A stretch of DNA of 64,000 bases, taken from contig NZ_JAMBLS010000001.1 of the NCBI RefSeq assembly GCF_023336905.1, forward strand, positions 186,001 to 250,000, read 5' to 3'. The position numbers and the translations under genes were made by a program. Below the pieces are notes generated by a model. It saw nothing but the letters and a program-made list of their open reading frames with translations. It was not told the DNA's origin and searched no databases. This stretch comes from Bacteroides sp. ET71. GTDB taxonomy: Bacteria > Bacteroidota > Bacteroidia > Bacteroidales > Bacteroidaceae. Of this stretch, positions 42,147 through 50,230 are shown piece by piece (the stretch's first letter is position 1; every line of letters starts with the position of its first letter).

Positions 42147-44627
42147 ATGCGAAAACAAACAGAACAGCACTGCCAAGTCAACCGGACCCAAAGAATAGCC
42201 GCTGCCTGCATAGGACTATTGGCATTTATCAGCGGGACTTGGGCACAAACCATCTATGTATCCCTGCAAGGAAAAGACCAATGGCCGGGCACTCAGGAAC
42301 AACCCGTAGCCACCCTCAAGAAAGCGCAGGAACTCGCCCGTACTTACCGTCCCGATACGAACGTAGAAGTCATTATCGGTGACGGCACCTATTACCTGCC
42401 GGAAACCTTCTGCTTTACAGCACAAGACAGCAAGACATATCCTGCCACGGTAACCTACCGCGCCCAACATCCCGGTAAAGCAATCCTCAGCGGCGGGCTG
42501 AAACTGAGCCTGTCATGGCACCAACGCGGCAAAGGCATTTGGGCGGCCACATTGCCGGACACTTTTGAGATAGACCAACTTTACATCAATGGACAAAGGC
42601 AACGTATGGCACGCTTCCCCAACGCAACACCGGGAGAAGGAAAGAATGTGTTCGACACCTGGACGTTAGAACACAATGCCGTATATGATGCCGCCCAAGC
42701 CCCTTTAACCCCGCAGCGGATAACCCGCTGGAAGCATCCGGAAGGAGGCATTGTACATGCCATGCACACCGCTCTCTGGGGCGATATGCACTGGCTCATC
42801 ACAGGAAAAGCCGGTAAAGACTCTCTGCTGTTGGAAGGAGGTTGGCAAAACAACCGCCCCTCACCCATGCATCCGGTATATCGCATGGTAGAGAATATCC
42901 AAGAAGAACTGGACGCACCCGGAGAATGGTTCTACAACCCGGAAGAAAAAGAACTATGCTTCATACCCGGACCGGGAACTGACATGAAAGCAGCCACCAC
43001 GGAAATAGTCAGACTCAAACATCTGATAGAATTCAACGGTACGCAAGAGGCACCGGTAACGGGTGTCAACCTGGACGGACTGGTGTTCAGGCACAGCAGC
43101 CGTACTTTCATGGAAAACAAGGAACCGCTGTTACGCTCGGATTGGACCGTTTACCGCGGAGGAGCTATCGTCTACAACGGAGCAGAAGACTGCCAGGTGA
43201 CCCGTTGTGAGTTCGACCAGGTAGGCGGCAATACCATTTTCATCAACAACTACAACCGTCGCATCACCATCCGGGAGTGCTACATTCACGACAGTGGTGC
43301 CAACGGCATCGCTTTCGTAGGAGACCCGCAGATGGTACGAAGCCCTCTGTTCCGCTACGGGAACCAAGACTATGCCCACATGGACACACTGCCCGGCCCC
43401 AAAGGACAGAATTACCCCATGGAATGCCTCGTAGAAGACTGCCTGATTACCCGAACAGGACGGGATGAGAAACAGACCGCTCCCATACAAATCTCTATGT
43501 CGAAAAGAATAACCGTCCGCCATTGCTCTATCTACGATGTGCCGCGTGCAGGCATCAACATCAGCGAAGGTACTTTCGGAGGACACCTTATTGAATATTG
43601 CGACATCTTCAACACGGTGCTTGAAACCGGAGACCACGGTAGCTTCAACTCCTGGGGAAGAGACCGTTACTGGACACCGGACGTGCGTACCTTTGCCCGA
43701 TTGGTGGACCGGAATCCGGAAATGACGTGGTGGGATATGACCGAACCCAACATCATCCGACACAACCGCTGGCGCTGCGACCACGGTTGGGATATTGATT
43801 TGGATGACGGCTCCAGCCACTACCGAATCTACAACAACCTGCTCCTGAACGGTGGACTGAAAATGCGCGAAGGCTATGACCGCATCGTAACCAACAACAT
43901 TATTGTGAACAATAGCCTGCACCCGCATGTCTGGCCGCATGACAACGGCGACGTATTCATGCACAACATCGTCTTTACAGCCTATCAGCCTGCCGCCATG
44001 CAAAGCGACCTAAAGGCCAACGACAAGTGGGGCAAAGAATTAGACCGCAACTTCTTTGTAGGTGGAAAGCAGGACATGGAGCAGTTTCGTGCAAACGGAG
44101 CAGACCCGCATTCGCGTTACGGCGACCCTCTTTTCCTAAATACTGCCCAAGGAGACTATCGGGTCAGCCAGGATTCACCAGCCAAGGCTATCGGGTTTCA
44201 GAATTTCTCCATGAATGAGTTCGGCGTACGCAGTGCCTGGCTCAAGCAGATGGCCCGGAAACCTATCTTGCCGATACCACGCATAAAGCAGACCACCCCG
44301 GACACCGCTCCGCAAAAATGGATGGGAGCTACCATCACCGAAGTCAAAGGCTATGGCTTGTCGGCTTTTGGCGTGGGGTTTGACCAAGCAGGAATCGCTT
44401 TCGGCGAAATGGAGGAAGAATCAACTGCCGCTTCTTCGGGACTGAAAAGCGGAGACCTGTTGCAAAGCATCAACGGAGTACGCATCACAGGATTTGCTGA
44501 CCTGCACAAGTATCTGAAGCAATCTGCCGGACAGCAACAGGAGATGAAACTGACAGTTATCCGCGAACAGAAGGAGAAGGTCATCCGCATACCGGCCCAT
44601 AAACTGGTTGAAAAGGAGGCTGAATAA
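42147..44627 (+). CDS. Secreted right-handed beta-helix protein (GH141-like) with C-terminal PDZ domain
   Basis: 826 residues. Signal peptide ending SGTWAQ (cut near 34). N-terminus IYVSLQGKDQWPGTQEQPVA and GDGTYYLPETFCF, plus QLYINGQRQRMARFPNATPG, follow the pattern of GH141-like enzymes (alpha-L-fucosidase or xylanase reports in rhamnogalacturonan and plant-wall breakdown). Middle part has parallel beta-helix repeats (GGNTIFINNYNRRITIRECY; IHDSGANGIAFVGD). A PDZ-like domain closes the protein, about 735-820: SAFGVGFDQAGIAFGEM, SSGLKSGDLLQSINGVRITG. Enzyme plus PDZ in one chain is uncommon. Secreted or periplasmic. Substrate not provable from sequence. Confidence 0.85.
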   Translation: MRKQTEQHCQVNRTQRIAAACIGLLAFISGTWAQTIYVSLQGKDQWPGTQEQPVATLKKAQELARTYRPDTNVEVIIGDGTYYLPETFCFTAQDSKTYPATVTYRAQHPGKAILSGGLKLSLSWHQRGKGIWAATLPDTFEIDQLYINGQRQRMARFPNATPGEGKNVFDTWTLEHNAVYDAAQAPLTPQRITRWKHPEGGIVHAMHTALWGDMHWLITGKAGKDSLLLEGGWQNNRPSPMHPVYRMVENIQEELDAPGEWFYNPEEKELCFIPGPGTDMKAATTEIVRLKHLIEFNGTQEAPVTGVNLDGLVFRHSSRTFMENKEPLLRSDWTVYRGGAIVYNGAEDCQVTRCEFDQVGGNTIFINNYNRRITIRECYIHDSGANGIAFVGDPQMVRSPLFRYGNQDYAHMDTLPGPKGQNYPMECLVEDCLITRTGRDEKQTAPIQISMSKRITVRHCSIYDVPRAGINISEGTFGGHLIEYCDIFNTVLETGDHGSFNSWGRDRYWTPDVRTFARLVDRNPEMTWWDMTEPNIIRHNRWRCDHGWDIDLDDGSSHYRIYNNLLLNGGLKMREGYDRIVTNNIIVNNSLHPHVWPHDNGDVFMHNIVFTAYQPAAMQSDLKANDKWGKELDRNFFVGGKQDMEQFRANGADPHSRYGDPLFLNTAQGDYRVSQDSPAKAIGFQNFSMNEFGVRSAWLKQMARKPILPIPRIKQTTPDTAPQKWMGATITEVKGYGLSAFGVGFDQAGIAFGEMEEESTAASSGLKSGDLLQSINGVRITGFADLHKYLKQSAGQQQEMKLTVIREQKEKVIRIPAHKLVEKEAE

Positions 44628-44721
44628 AAAACGGATGCCTGCCCCCAAGAGCACACATCAGCAATAAGAAAAAAAATCGGGAAATAATTGAATCTTCCAG
44701 TTTCTTTCCAAATTCGCCCTC

Positions 44722-44729
44722 TACCTTTG
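44722..44729 (+). promoter_or_regulatory. -7 box of the PepSY-like gene
   Basis: TACCTTTG 53 bases before the ATG. Confidence 0.55.
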
Positions 44730-44782
44730 CAGTACGAAAAGAAAACAACGATTCAATTATTCACTTTAAAAACCCAAGCATT

Positions 44783-45223
44783 ATGAAGAAATTAGTTTTA
44801 GCAGTAGTAGCGATGTTTGCAATGAGTACCATGGTAATGGCAGACAATGACAAACCCGTTCAGGTAAACCAGCTCCCCGCCAAGGCACAGACGTTCCTCA
44901 ACACCTACTTCAAAGACGTCAAAGTGGCACTGGCAACGCAAGACACGGAACTGTTCAGCAAGAGCTACGACGTGGTGTTCAACACGGGCGATAAGGTAGA
45001 GTTCGACAAGTCGGGCGAATGGACAGAAGTGCGCTGCCGCCAGACTGGAGTACCCGCAGCGATTGTCCCCGCACAGATTGCCGAATACGTGAAGACCACT
45101 TATCCCGATGCACAAATCCTGCAAATCGAGCGCGATGACCGCGGAGGATATGAAATCAAGCTGTCCAACCGTTGGGAAATCACCTTCAACAAGCAGATGC
45201 AGGTAGTTGACATTGACGACTAA
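44783..45223 (+). CDS. PepSY-like periplasmic protein (DUF2874)
   Basis: 146 residues with signal peptide ending TMVMA. Two related PepSY-like halves: LPAKAQTFLNTYFKDVKVAL...SYDVVFNTGDKVEFDKSGEW and VPAQIAEYVKTTYPDAQILQIERDD-type half ending EIKLSNRWEITFNK. In Bacteroides such proteins are small secreted ligand-binding or protease-inhibitor-like proteins of unknown role. Own promoter and terminator, so a one-gene unit. Acidic C-terminus VVDIDD. Confidence 0.9.
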   Translation: MKKLVLAVVAMFAMSTMVMADNDKPVQVNQLPAKAQTFLNTYFKDVKVALATQDTELFSKSYDVVFNTGDKVEFDKSGEWTEVRCRQTGVPAAIVPAQIAEYVKTTYPDAQILQIERDDRGGYEIKLSNRWEITFNKQMQVVDIDD

Positions 45224-45244
45224 GAGAGATTTGCTCTAAGCTGT

Positions 45245-45285
45245 GAGAGACTGTATCAGGACATTCTGGTGCAGTCTCTCTTTTT
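45245..45285 (+). terminator. Rho-independent terminator of the PepSY-like gene
   Basis: GAGAGACTG (45245-45253) with CAGTCTCTC (45272-45280), then TTTTT. Confidence 0.9.
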
Positions 45286-45294
45286 ATCTTCCCC

Positions 45295-47199
45295 TCAGAA
45301 GTTGGACACATCGTATGCTGCCCTCTTGCCCAGCGTGACAAACACCCCGACATAAAAGAAATGGTCCGCCGACGCCAGCACAGGACGCCCGTCCACCCGC
45401 CCGAACTCGTTGCGCCGGCAGAGGATGTTCGTGGCCGATGCCGTGATAATGACCTTCGGCGCAGGTATGAACGTCAGACCTATATCGAGACTGTTATAAG
45501 GACGCACCTCGTCGTTCATCAGACCGGGACGTTCGGGATTGTGCCAGGGACGGCCACTGGTATAGGTGTCCGTCAGACTAAGGATGAGACGCAGGCGTGG
45601 GATGGACCACTTGAAGACGAAGGAAGCATTGTGGCGCGTGGCATACTGCGGCGTGGTCAGCTCCGTGTACTCCAGATAACGACGGCGCGAGAGGTTGTAG
45701 GTGTAAGAGAGGCGGTACTCCACATTCTTCAGCGAGGCTCGGTCGAGAAAGAAGAGGTCTAATCCCGCGCTATGCCCGTAGCCATTGGCAGTGAGTGACG
45801 TGCCTTCCCACAAGGGCAGGCGGTCGTAGTCCTTGTAATACACCTCCACCTTGCCGAAGCGTCCGCCCCGTTCATATTGCACGCCCAAGTTGTATTGCCA
45901 ACAGGTAGAAGAATTCAAGTCGGGCCGGAGTGCCAGATAACGGAATTCCGCCTGCTGGGTATAACGCCCCACGGTAGCCGAAAGCACGGCATCCCCCACA
46001 TAACCATCCACCTCTACGCGAGGTGAAAGGCTGATCCGCTTGTCCAATCCCGTATGCTCCGCCCGCACGGAAGCTTCTGCCTTCAGTCGTTCCCACGGAA
46101 ACCACGTGGCGGAGAGGAAAGCGGCGGACACTACGGGGCGGACCTTGCCTTCACTTTCTCCCTCTTGCCACTCATAGCGATTCTCATACCGACGGAGGAA
46201 ACTCTCCATCCCGCCCCCGATGCGCAGGCCGGAGGCCCAAAGGCGCGAAGCCGTGGCTTTCACGTGCAGTTCTTGTTGGCGTTCCTTCCAACGGTCGTTG
46301 GCTTGGGCCGCTCCCGCGATGCTTTGCTGATTATAGGAGAAAGCTGCACCTACGTACCCCTCCCAACCTTCCTTCAGAGGTCGGCGCAGGGTGGCGTTCA
46401 GGTAAACATTGTCCTCGCCCAAGGCGAAAAGGCGGCGCGTATCCTCGTCCTCATAGGAGGAGAAATCGGTGCGGTCGAATTGCCCGTAAATCTTCAGCAA
46501 GACATCCTTGCCCAACGAATGCCGGAACTGCATGGCGGCGGAAAACATCTTGTACGGCTCCTCGAACTTGCGCCGGCTGCCATACATTTTATTATACAGC
46601 CCCAAATGCTGATAGGTCAAGTCCACGGAGAGCGAACCCCGATGGAAAGCCCGCGTACCTCCACCACCCACCCCCACAATGGAAGCGTTCACGCCCAACT
46701 TCGTGACAGGACTTTCATCTTTCGTTTCCAAGGGAAGGACGGCAGAGAGAGCCTGCCCATACTCCAACGGTGCACCGCCCGAAGCCAGATTGATACCGTT
46801 GAACATAAACGTGGAGTATCGGGTTCGTGCAGGCGAGTTTATACCCGTCGATGTATAAGGCACCAACACATGCAAGCCGTCTATGTAGGTCTGTGTTTCC
46901 TCGCTGCTACCCCCGCGCACCAGCAGGCGACCCGTTTCGCCCTGGAGTTGGGTGCCGGGCAGGGTTTGTAGCGCTTTATAGAAATCACCGTTTGCCCCGG
47001 CCACTGTGACCAGCTCGACAGGATTCATATCACTCCAGCGACCCGCAGCGGCAGGCGTGCGCCGCTCGGTCACCACCACTTCGTCCAATGCTATGGTATC
47101 GGTAGAGAGGGTCAGACGAATGGTATCGGCAGAAGTCGTTTGTGCCGGAAGGGGAAGGGAAAGGCTTCCCGCGAGGAGAAAGACAAGAATCAGTCTCAT
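45295..47199 (-). CDS. TonB-dependent outer-membrane receptor
   Basis: 634 residues with signal peptide ending LPLPAQ. Plug domain: TIALDEVVVTERRTPAA, GDFYKALQTLPGTQ and GRLLVRGGSSEETQTYIDG, then a barrel ending FFYVGVFVTLGKRAAYDVSNF. No SusD partner or carboxypeptidase-like N-domain, so a simple siderophore- or metal-type receptor, not a SusC. The C-terminus runs past the last strand by a few residues. It follows a DUF2141 gene by 99 bases and forms with LytTR and ABM genes a leftward cluster. Confidence 0.9.
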   Translation of the reverse strand: MRLILVFLLAGSLSLPLPAQTTSADTIRLTLSTDTIALDEVVVTERRTPAAAGRWSDMNPVELVTVAGANGDFYKALQTLPGTQLQGETGRLLVRGGSSEETQTYIDGLHVLVPYTSTGINSPARTRYSTFMFNGINLASGGAPLEYGQALSAVLPLETKDESPVTKLGVNASIVGVGGGGTRAFHRGSLSVDLTYQHLGLYNKMYGSRRKFEEPYKMFSAAMQFRHSLGKDVLLKIYGQFDRTDFSSYEDEDTRRLFALGEDNVYLNATLRRPLKEGWEGYVGAAFSYNQQSIAGAAQANDRWKERQQELHVKATASRLWASGLRIGGGMESFLRRYENRYEWQEGESEGKVRPVVSAAFLSATWFPWERLKAEASVRAEHTGLDKRISLSPRVEVDGYVGDAVLSATVGRYTQQAEFRYLALRPDLNSSTCWQYNLGVQYERGGRFGKVEVYYKDYDRLPLWEGTSLTANGYGHSAGLDLFFLDRASLKNVEYRLSYTYNLSRRRYLEYTELTTPQYATRHNASFVFKWSIPRLRLILSLTDTYTSGRPWHNPERPGLMNDEVRPYNSLDIGLTFIPAPKVIITASATNILCRRNEFGRVDGRPVLASADHFFYVGVFVTLGKRAAYDVSNF

Positions 47200-47298
47200 A
47201 AGTTTGGAACGTATCTGTTTGAATATCCTTTTATGGTACTCCCGAAGCTTGGGAGTGTGATTACCAATACTGGGGAATCAAAATCCTGATTCCGGGCG

Positions 47299-47718
47299 TC
47301 ATCGGAGATGCACCGTCAAGGTGGTGTCCTGCCGTAACGTGAAGCTGCACGACTCGAACGAAGGCGGACCCATCACGCCCTGCGCATCGTTGCTGAAAGC
47401 CGTAGGTTCCTGAGGGATGCCGTAAGAGCCCGTGTTCAACATCCCATTTCCGTTCAGGTCTTGGAAGAGGGCAAGGGCGTAGGTACCTTCAGGCAAACCT
47501 TCGCAAGGCACGGTGACGGTCTTGTCTTTTACCTCCACACGAAAACCCGTGAGGGGTTTCTTCAGGAAATTATCCGGCGAGGAATAGAAGGCGACATAGA
47601 GAAAGCCTTGCGGACGGTCGATGTCGCGTACTTCGAGGGTCAGGCATTGGGCCTGCATTCGTGCCGCACTTCCTATAAAGAAAAGAGCGGCGAAGAGAAT
47701 CATTGCTTTTGTCTTCAT
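47299..47718 (-). CDS. DUF2141 secreted protein
   Basis: 139 residues from ATG at 47718, signal peptide ending ARMQAQ. DUF2141 pattern: LTLEVRDIDRPQGFLYVAFY, VPCEGLPEGTYALALFQDLN and GNGMLNTGSYGIPQEPTAFS. A small periplasmic or outer-membrane-associated beta-sandwich of unknown role, often near TonB receptors in Bacteroidetes. A frame running upstream to 48018 has no coding quality before this start. A -7 box (TAAGTTTG, 47750-47743) lies ahead, so it may be the first gene of the receptor unit. Confidence 0.9.
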   Translation of the reverse strand: MKTKAMILFAALFFIGSAARMQAQCLTLEVRDIDRPQGFLYVAFYSSPDNFLKKPLTGFRVEVKDKTVTVPCEGLPEGTYALALFQDLNGNGMLNTGSYGIPQEPTAFSNDAQGVMGPPSFESCSFTLRQDTTLTVHLR

Positions 47719-47742
47719 ACGATTAATGTTTTGATTACGCTG

Positions 47743-47750
47743 CAAACTTA
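47743..47750 (-). promoter_or_regulatory. -7 box ahead of DUF2141/TonB receptor unit
   Basis: TAAGTTTG on the minus strand 25 bases before the DUF2141 ATG, in the 140-base gap behind the LytTR gene. Probable target of the LytTR regulator. Confidence 0.5.
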
Positions 47751-47858
47751 CGCACTGATTCTGAGGAAGAAAAACAAGTGGGACAGACAACAAGGATATG
47801 TGACAAAAGGGCAGAGAGAGGGACGAACGGAAACTTTCTGGGATGAATGGCATGCCGA

Positions 47859-48731
47859 TTACCGCTTGCCTGCCGCTATCAGAGTCTGCACTTTCTTGAC
47901 ATACGACCGCGACACCGGCACTTCGTCCGAACATCCCTCCAGCCGAAGACGGCAGCCTTGTGAGTTGCCATCTACCCTGGTCACACGGTGCAAATTGACC
48001 AGGTAAGCCCGGTGGCACCGGACAATAAAGGGAGCGGAAGCCGACACCTCGGCTTGCCTCATCGTGAGGCGCAGGAGTTTGGAAGTTTGTTTTTGGTCGT
48101 GTGGAGAGAGATAATGCAAGCGGACATAATTGCCCTCGGATTCCGCGTAGAGAAAGGACATGGCGTCCATCTCCAGCATCTCACGGGTATCACCCAGAAA
48201 GACAAGAGGAACGGAAGAAAGCTTCTCGACTTCCGGCTTGACAGGTAAACTCTGGTTCATCTTCCGGGCTTCACACAAGTTCCTTGCCAACTGGATATTG
48301 CGGTTCCATAAGGCAAAGAGCACGGTGGGGAAAGCCCCCAGTATCAGCACCCAAAGCAGGGCAATAAAAAACAGACGAAACGAAAGCATCATGCCCGTGA
48401 GCCACGCCACGTAGAGCCATATGCACACGGCAATCGCCAGCAGCAAGGCAAGCGTATTCACCACCTCCTTGCCCAACGTCCATCCCTGCTCGGCATACCA
48501 GCGGGGAAACAACCGCGGCAATACCCACACAAAGACCGACGACACGCCCGCCGAGATGAGTGCCGCCCCCAGCGATACCCACAACAGCCCGCTCTCCAGC
48601 CGCGAGAGACCGAAAGGCTCCAGCAGATAAAGGATAAGGAAGACGATGGCCGCAGGCACGGTCACCGTCTTCCACGAAGCGATATAGGCGGGATAAGGCG
48701 CCCGCCACATGTCTTTCAATCGGCCAATCAT
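47859..48731 (-). CDS. Membrane-bound LytTR-type response regulator
   Basis: 290 residues: four membrane segments in residues about 23-155 (VPAAIVFLILYLLEPFG; LLWVSLGAALISAGVSSVFV; TLALLLAIAVCIWLYVAWLT; FRLFFIALLWVLILGAFPTV), a short linker, then a LytTR DNA-binding domain (about 185-285) with FLYAESEGNYVRLHYL, RCHRAYLVNLHRVTRVDGNS and PVSRSYVKKVQTLI. No histidine kinase or receiver domain, so the membrane part is probably the sensor. The ABM gene overlaps its start by one base (TGATG). Probably controls the DUF2141-TonB genes downstream. Confidence 0.9.
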   Translation of the reverse strand: MIGRLKDMWRAPYPAYIASWKTVTVPAAIVFLILYLLEPFGLSRLESGLLWVSLGAALISAGVSSVFVWVLPRLFPRWYAEQGWTLGKEVVNTLALLLAIAVCIWLYVAWLTGMMLSFRLFFIALLWVLILGAFPTVLFALWNRNIQLARNLCEARKMNQSLPVKPEVEKLSSVPLVFLGDTREMLEMDAMSFLYAESEGNYVRLHYLSPHDQKQTSKLLRLTMRQAEVSASAPFIVRCHRAYLVNLHRVTRVDGNSQGCRLRLEGCSDEVPVSRSYVKKVQTLIAAGKR

Positions 48732-49006
48732 CAGAACTCAAACTTCTCCAACTTCATTTCGCCCAGGCTCTCGATGCGGGGCACAAGGGTAGTGAAGTGG
48801 GCGGACTTCTGATGGGCATCGAGCGAAGCCTCGTCGGCCCATGTCTCGCAAATCATCAGCACGTCGGGGCGCGTGGCGCTCTCGAACACATCATAGGCTA
48901 TGCAGCCTTTGTCACTCAACGAAGCAGCAACCAGTTCTTTGGCGGCTTGCAGGGCAGCGGCACGATTCTCGGCAGCCACCCGGATGAAAACATTCAGTCT
49001 AAGCAT
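48731..49006 (-). CDS. ABM-family monooxygenase-like small protein
   Basis: 91 residues from ATG at 49006 (MLRLNVFIRVAAENRAAALQ). The ABM dimeric ferredoxin-like fold is shown by KGCIAYDVFESATRPDVLMI, CETWADEASLDAHQKSAHF and a short tail. Often annotated as antibiotic biosynthesis monooxygenase or putative quinol monooxygenase (YgiN-like). A longer frame to 49105 runs through an AT-rich repeat and is rejected. Overlaps the LytTR start by one base, so co-translated with it. Confidence 0.9.
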   Translation of the reverse strand: MLRLNVFIRVAAENRAAALQAAKELVAASLSDKGCIAYDVFESATRPDVLMICETWADEASLDAHQKSAHFTTLVPRIESLGEMKLEKFEF

Positions 49007-49019
49007 ACTTATTAAATTA

Positions 49020-49112
49020 AAAATTAAAAATGAAGAATGAGGAATGAAGAATGGAGGATGAACGCCATTGCCTTTCCCCCGGCATGAAAATTCTTCATTA
49101 TTCATTATTAGT
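49020..49112 (-). terminator. AT-rich inverted repeat after the amidase
   Basis: AATGAAGAAT (49043-49052) pairs with ATTCTTCATT (49090-49099), with further near-copies of AATGAAGAATG on both sides and a T-rich minus-strand tail. It may terminate the amidase transcript; such AAAAATGAAGAATG tracts recur in Bacteroides. Confidence 0.5.
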
Positions 49113-49115
49113 TCT

Positions 49116-50117
49116 TCATTTAGAACGATAGTCTTTCACCAACCCCTCCATCAGCCAGTTGGCCAACGCCTGGCGGTTGTCTGCAATGACAAAGCGCCGC
49201 TGGTCGAAGGTGTTCTGTATGTTGCCCAGCTCCACGAAGAGGGCCACGGGGGTGGACTTGTTCAGCACATAAAGATTGCGCGCGCTGACCGAGCCTTCGA
49301 ATCCGCGGCCGGGCTGATGCTGGTGGTATTTCTGCTCGAAGACATCGCGCACATTCCTGGCCAGGCGCCTGCCGTATTTGCTTCCGTCGGCGTGATAGAA
49401 GAATACGTCCACCTGCGCGCGCTTTCCCCGGCTGTCCACGTGAAGGAAGATGGAGCGGCAATACTTGTACTTCTTGCGGTCTTTGGCATAGAGGGCGTTA
49501 ATCTTATCGCACCGTTGCTGGAGGCGCGCCACCTGCCCCAGAGGAATGGGGTCGCCCATGCACGTCTCACGCTTGGAATTGTTCAGGTAGCGGTCGTTGC
49601 GGATGCCGTCTTTCTTGTCCTGGATGATGATGTGCACCTCAGCTCCCTCTGCCATAAGATTACGCGCCAGACGCAGAGCTACGTCGTAGGCATACTCATC
49701 CTCGTGCAGTTCGTGGCGCCCCACACGACCAATGGCTCCCGGATCGGGGCCACCATGTCCGCTCACCACGTAGAAGCAGGCACCCTCCAGACGGCTGCCT
49801 GTCACCTTCACATCGTCCAGCTTCTTGCCGAAGAGAGGCTCGTGCAAAGTTCTGCCGTTGCCCTGCCTTTCCTTCGCGGAGGCTTTGCCATGCTTTGGAG
49901 GAAGCACATAGCTCACACCATACATCAGCTCCTTCTTACCCTTGAGGCGCTTCTTGTTCAGCTCGAGAAATTCGTTGTAGTAGGCACGCCCCGGGCGACC
50001 GTTGCGCTCCAGGAAGGTAGAGATGCCTTCGCCGCGCCGAGGCTTGTCAGTGGCTTGCTGGGCAGCCAGAAAGCCGGGCATGAGCAGAAGGAAAAGGATG
50101 AAAAGGAGTCTGTTCAT
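49116..50117 (-). CDS. N-acetylmuramoyl-L-alanine amidase (Amidase_3)
   Basis: 333 residues with signal peptide ending FLAAQ. A LysM-like or linker region (GISTFLERNGRPGRAYYNEF; MYGVSYVLPP) precedes the amidase domain, about 110-325, with zinc ligands in VVSGHGGPDPGAIG (His121), the acidic HELHEDEYAYDVA (Glu139 or Glu141) and FLHVDS (His), and the catalytic Glu in FVELGNI. Cleaves the MurNAc-L-Ala bond in peptidoglycan in the periplasm, in cell separation or recycling. Divergent from metY; -7 boxes of both genes are in 50153-50180. Confidence 0.93.
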   Translation of the reverse strand: MNRLLFILFLLLMPGFLAAQQATDKPRRGEGISTFLERNGRPGRAYYNEFLELNKKRLKGKKELMYGVSYVLPPKHGKASAKERQGNGRTLHEPLFGKKLDDVKVTGSRLEGACFYVVSGHGGPDPGAIGRVGRHELHEDEYAYDVALRLARNLMAEGAEVHIIIQDKKDGIRNDRYLNNSKRETCMGDPIPLGQVARLQQRCDKINALYAKDRKKYKYCRSIFLHVDSRGKRAQVDVFFYHADGSKYGRRLARNVRDVFEQKYHQHQPGRGFEGSVSARNLYVLNKSTPVALFVELGNIQNTFDQRRFVIADNRQALANWLMEGLVKDYRSK

Positions 50118-50152
50118 ATCTATATTATTGCTAAAAAAGAGCTTTTATCGGA

Positions 50153-50180
50153 CAAAAGTACAGTATTTTCCGTATTTTTG
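50153..50180. promoter_or_regulatory. Divergent -7 boxes, amidase (left) and metY (right)
   Basis: Minus strand TACTTTTG (50160-50153) for the amidase and plus strand TATTTTTG (50173-50180) for metY, 12 bases apart. Neither has a clear -33 TTTG. Confidence 0.55.
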
Positions 50181-50230
50181 CGCCCGACAAAGCGTTAATT
50201 GATAAGAAACTCATAAAAAACGATAGCATT

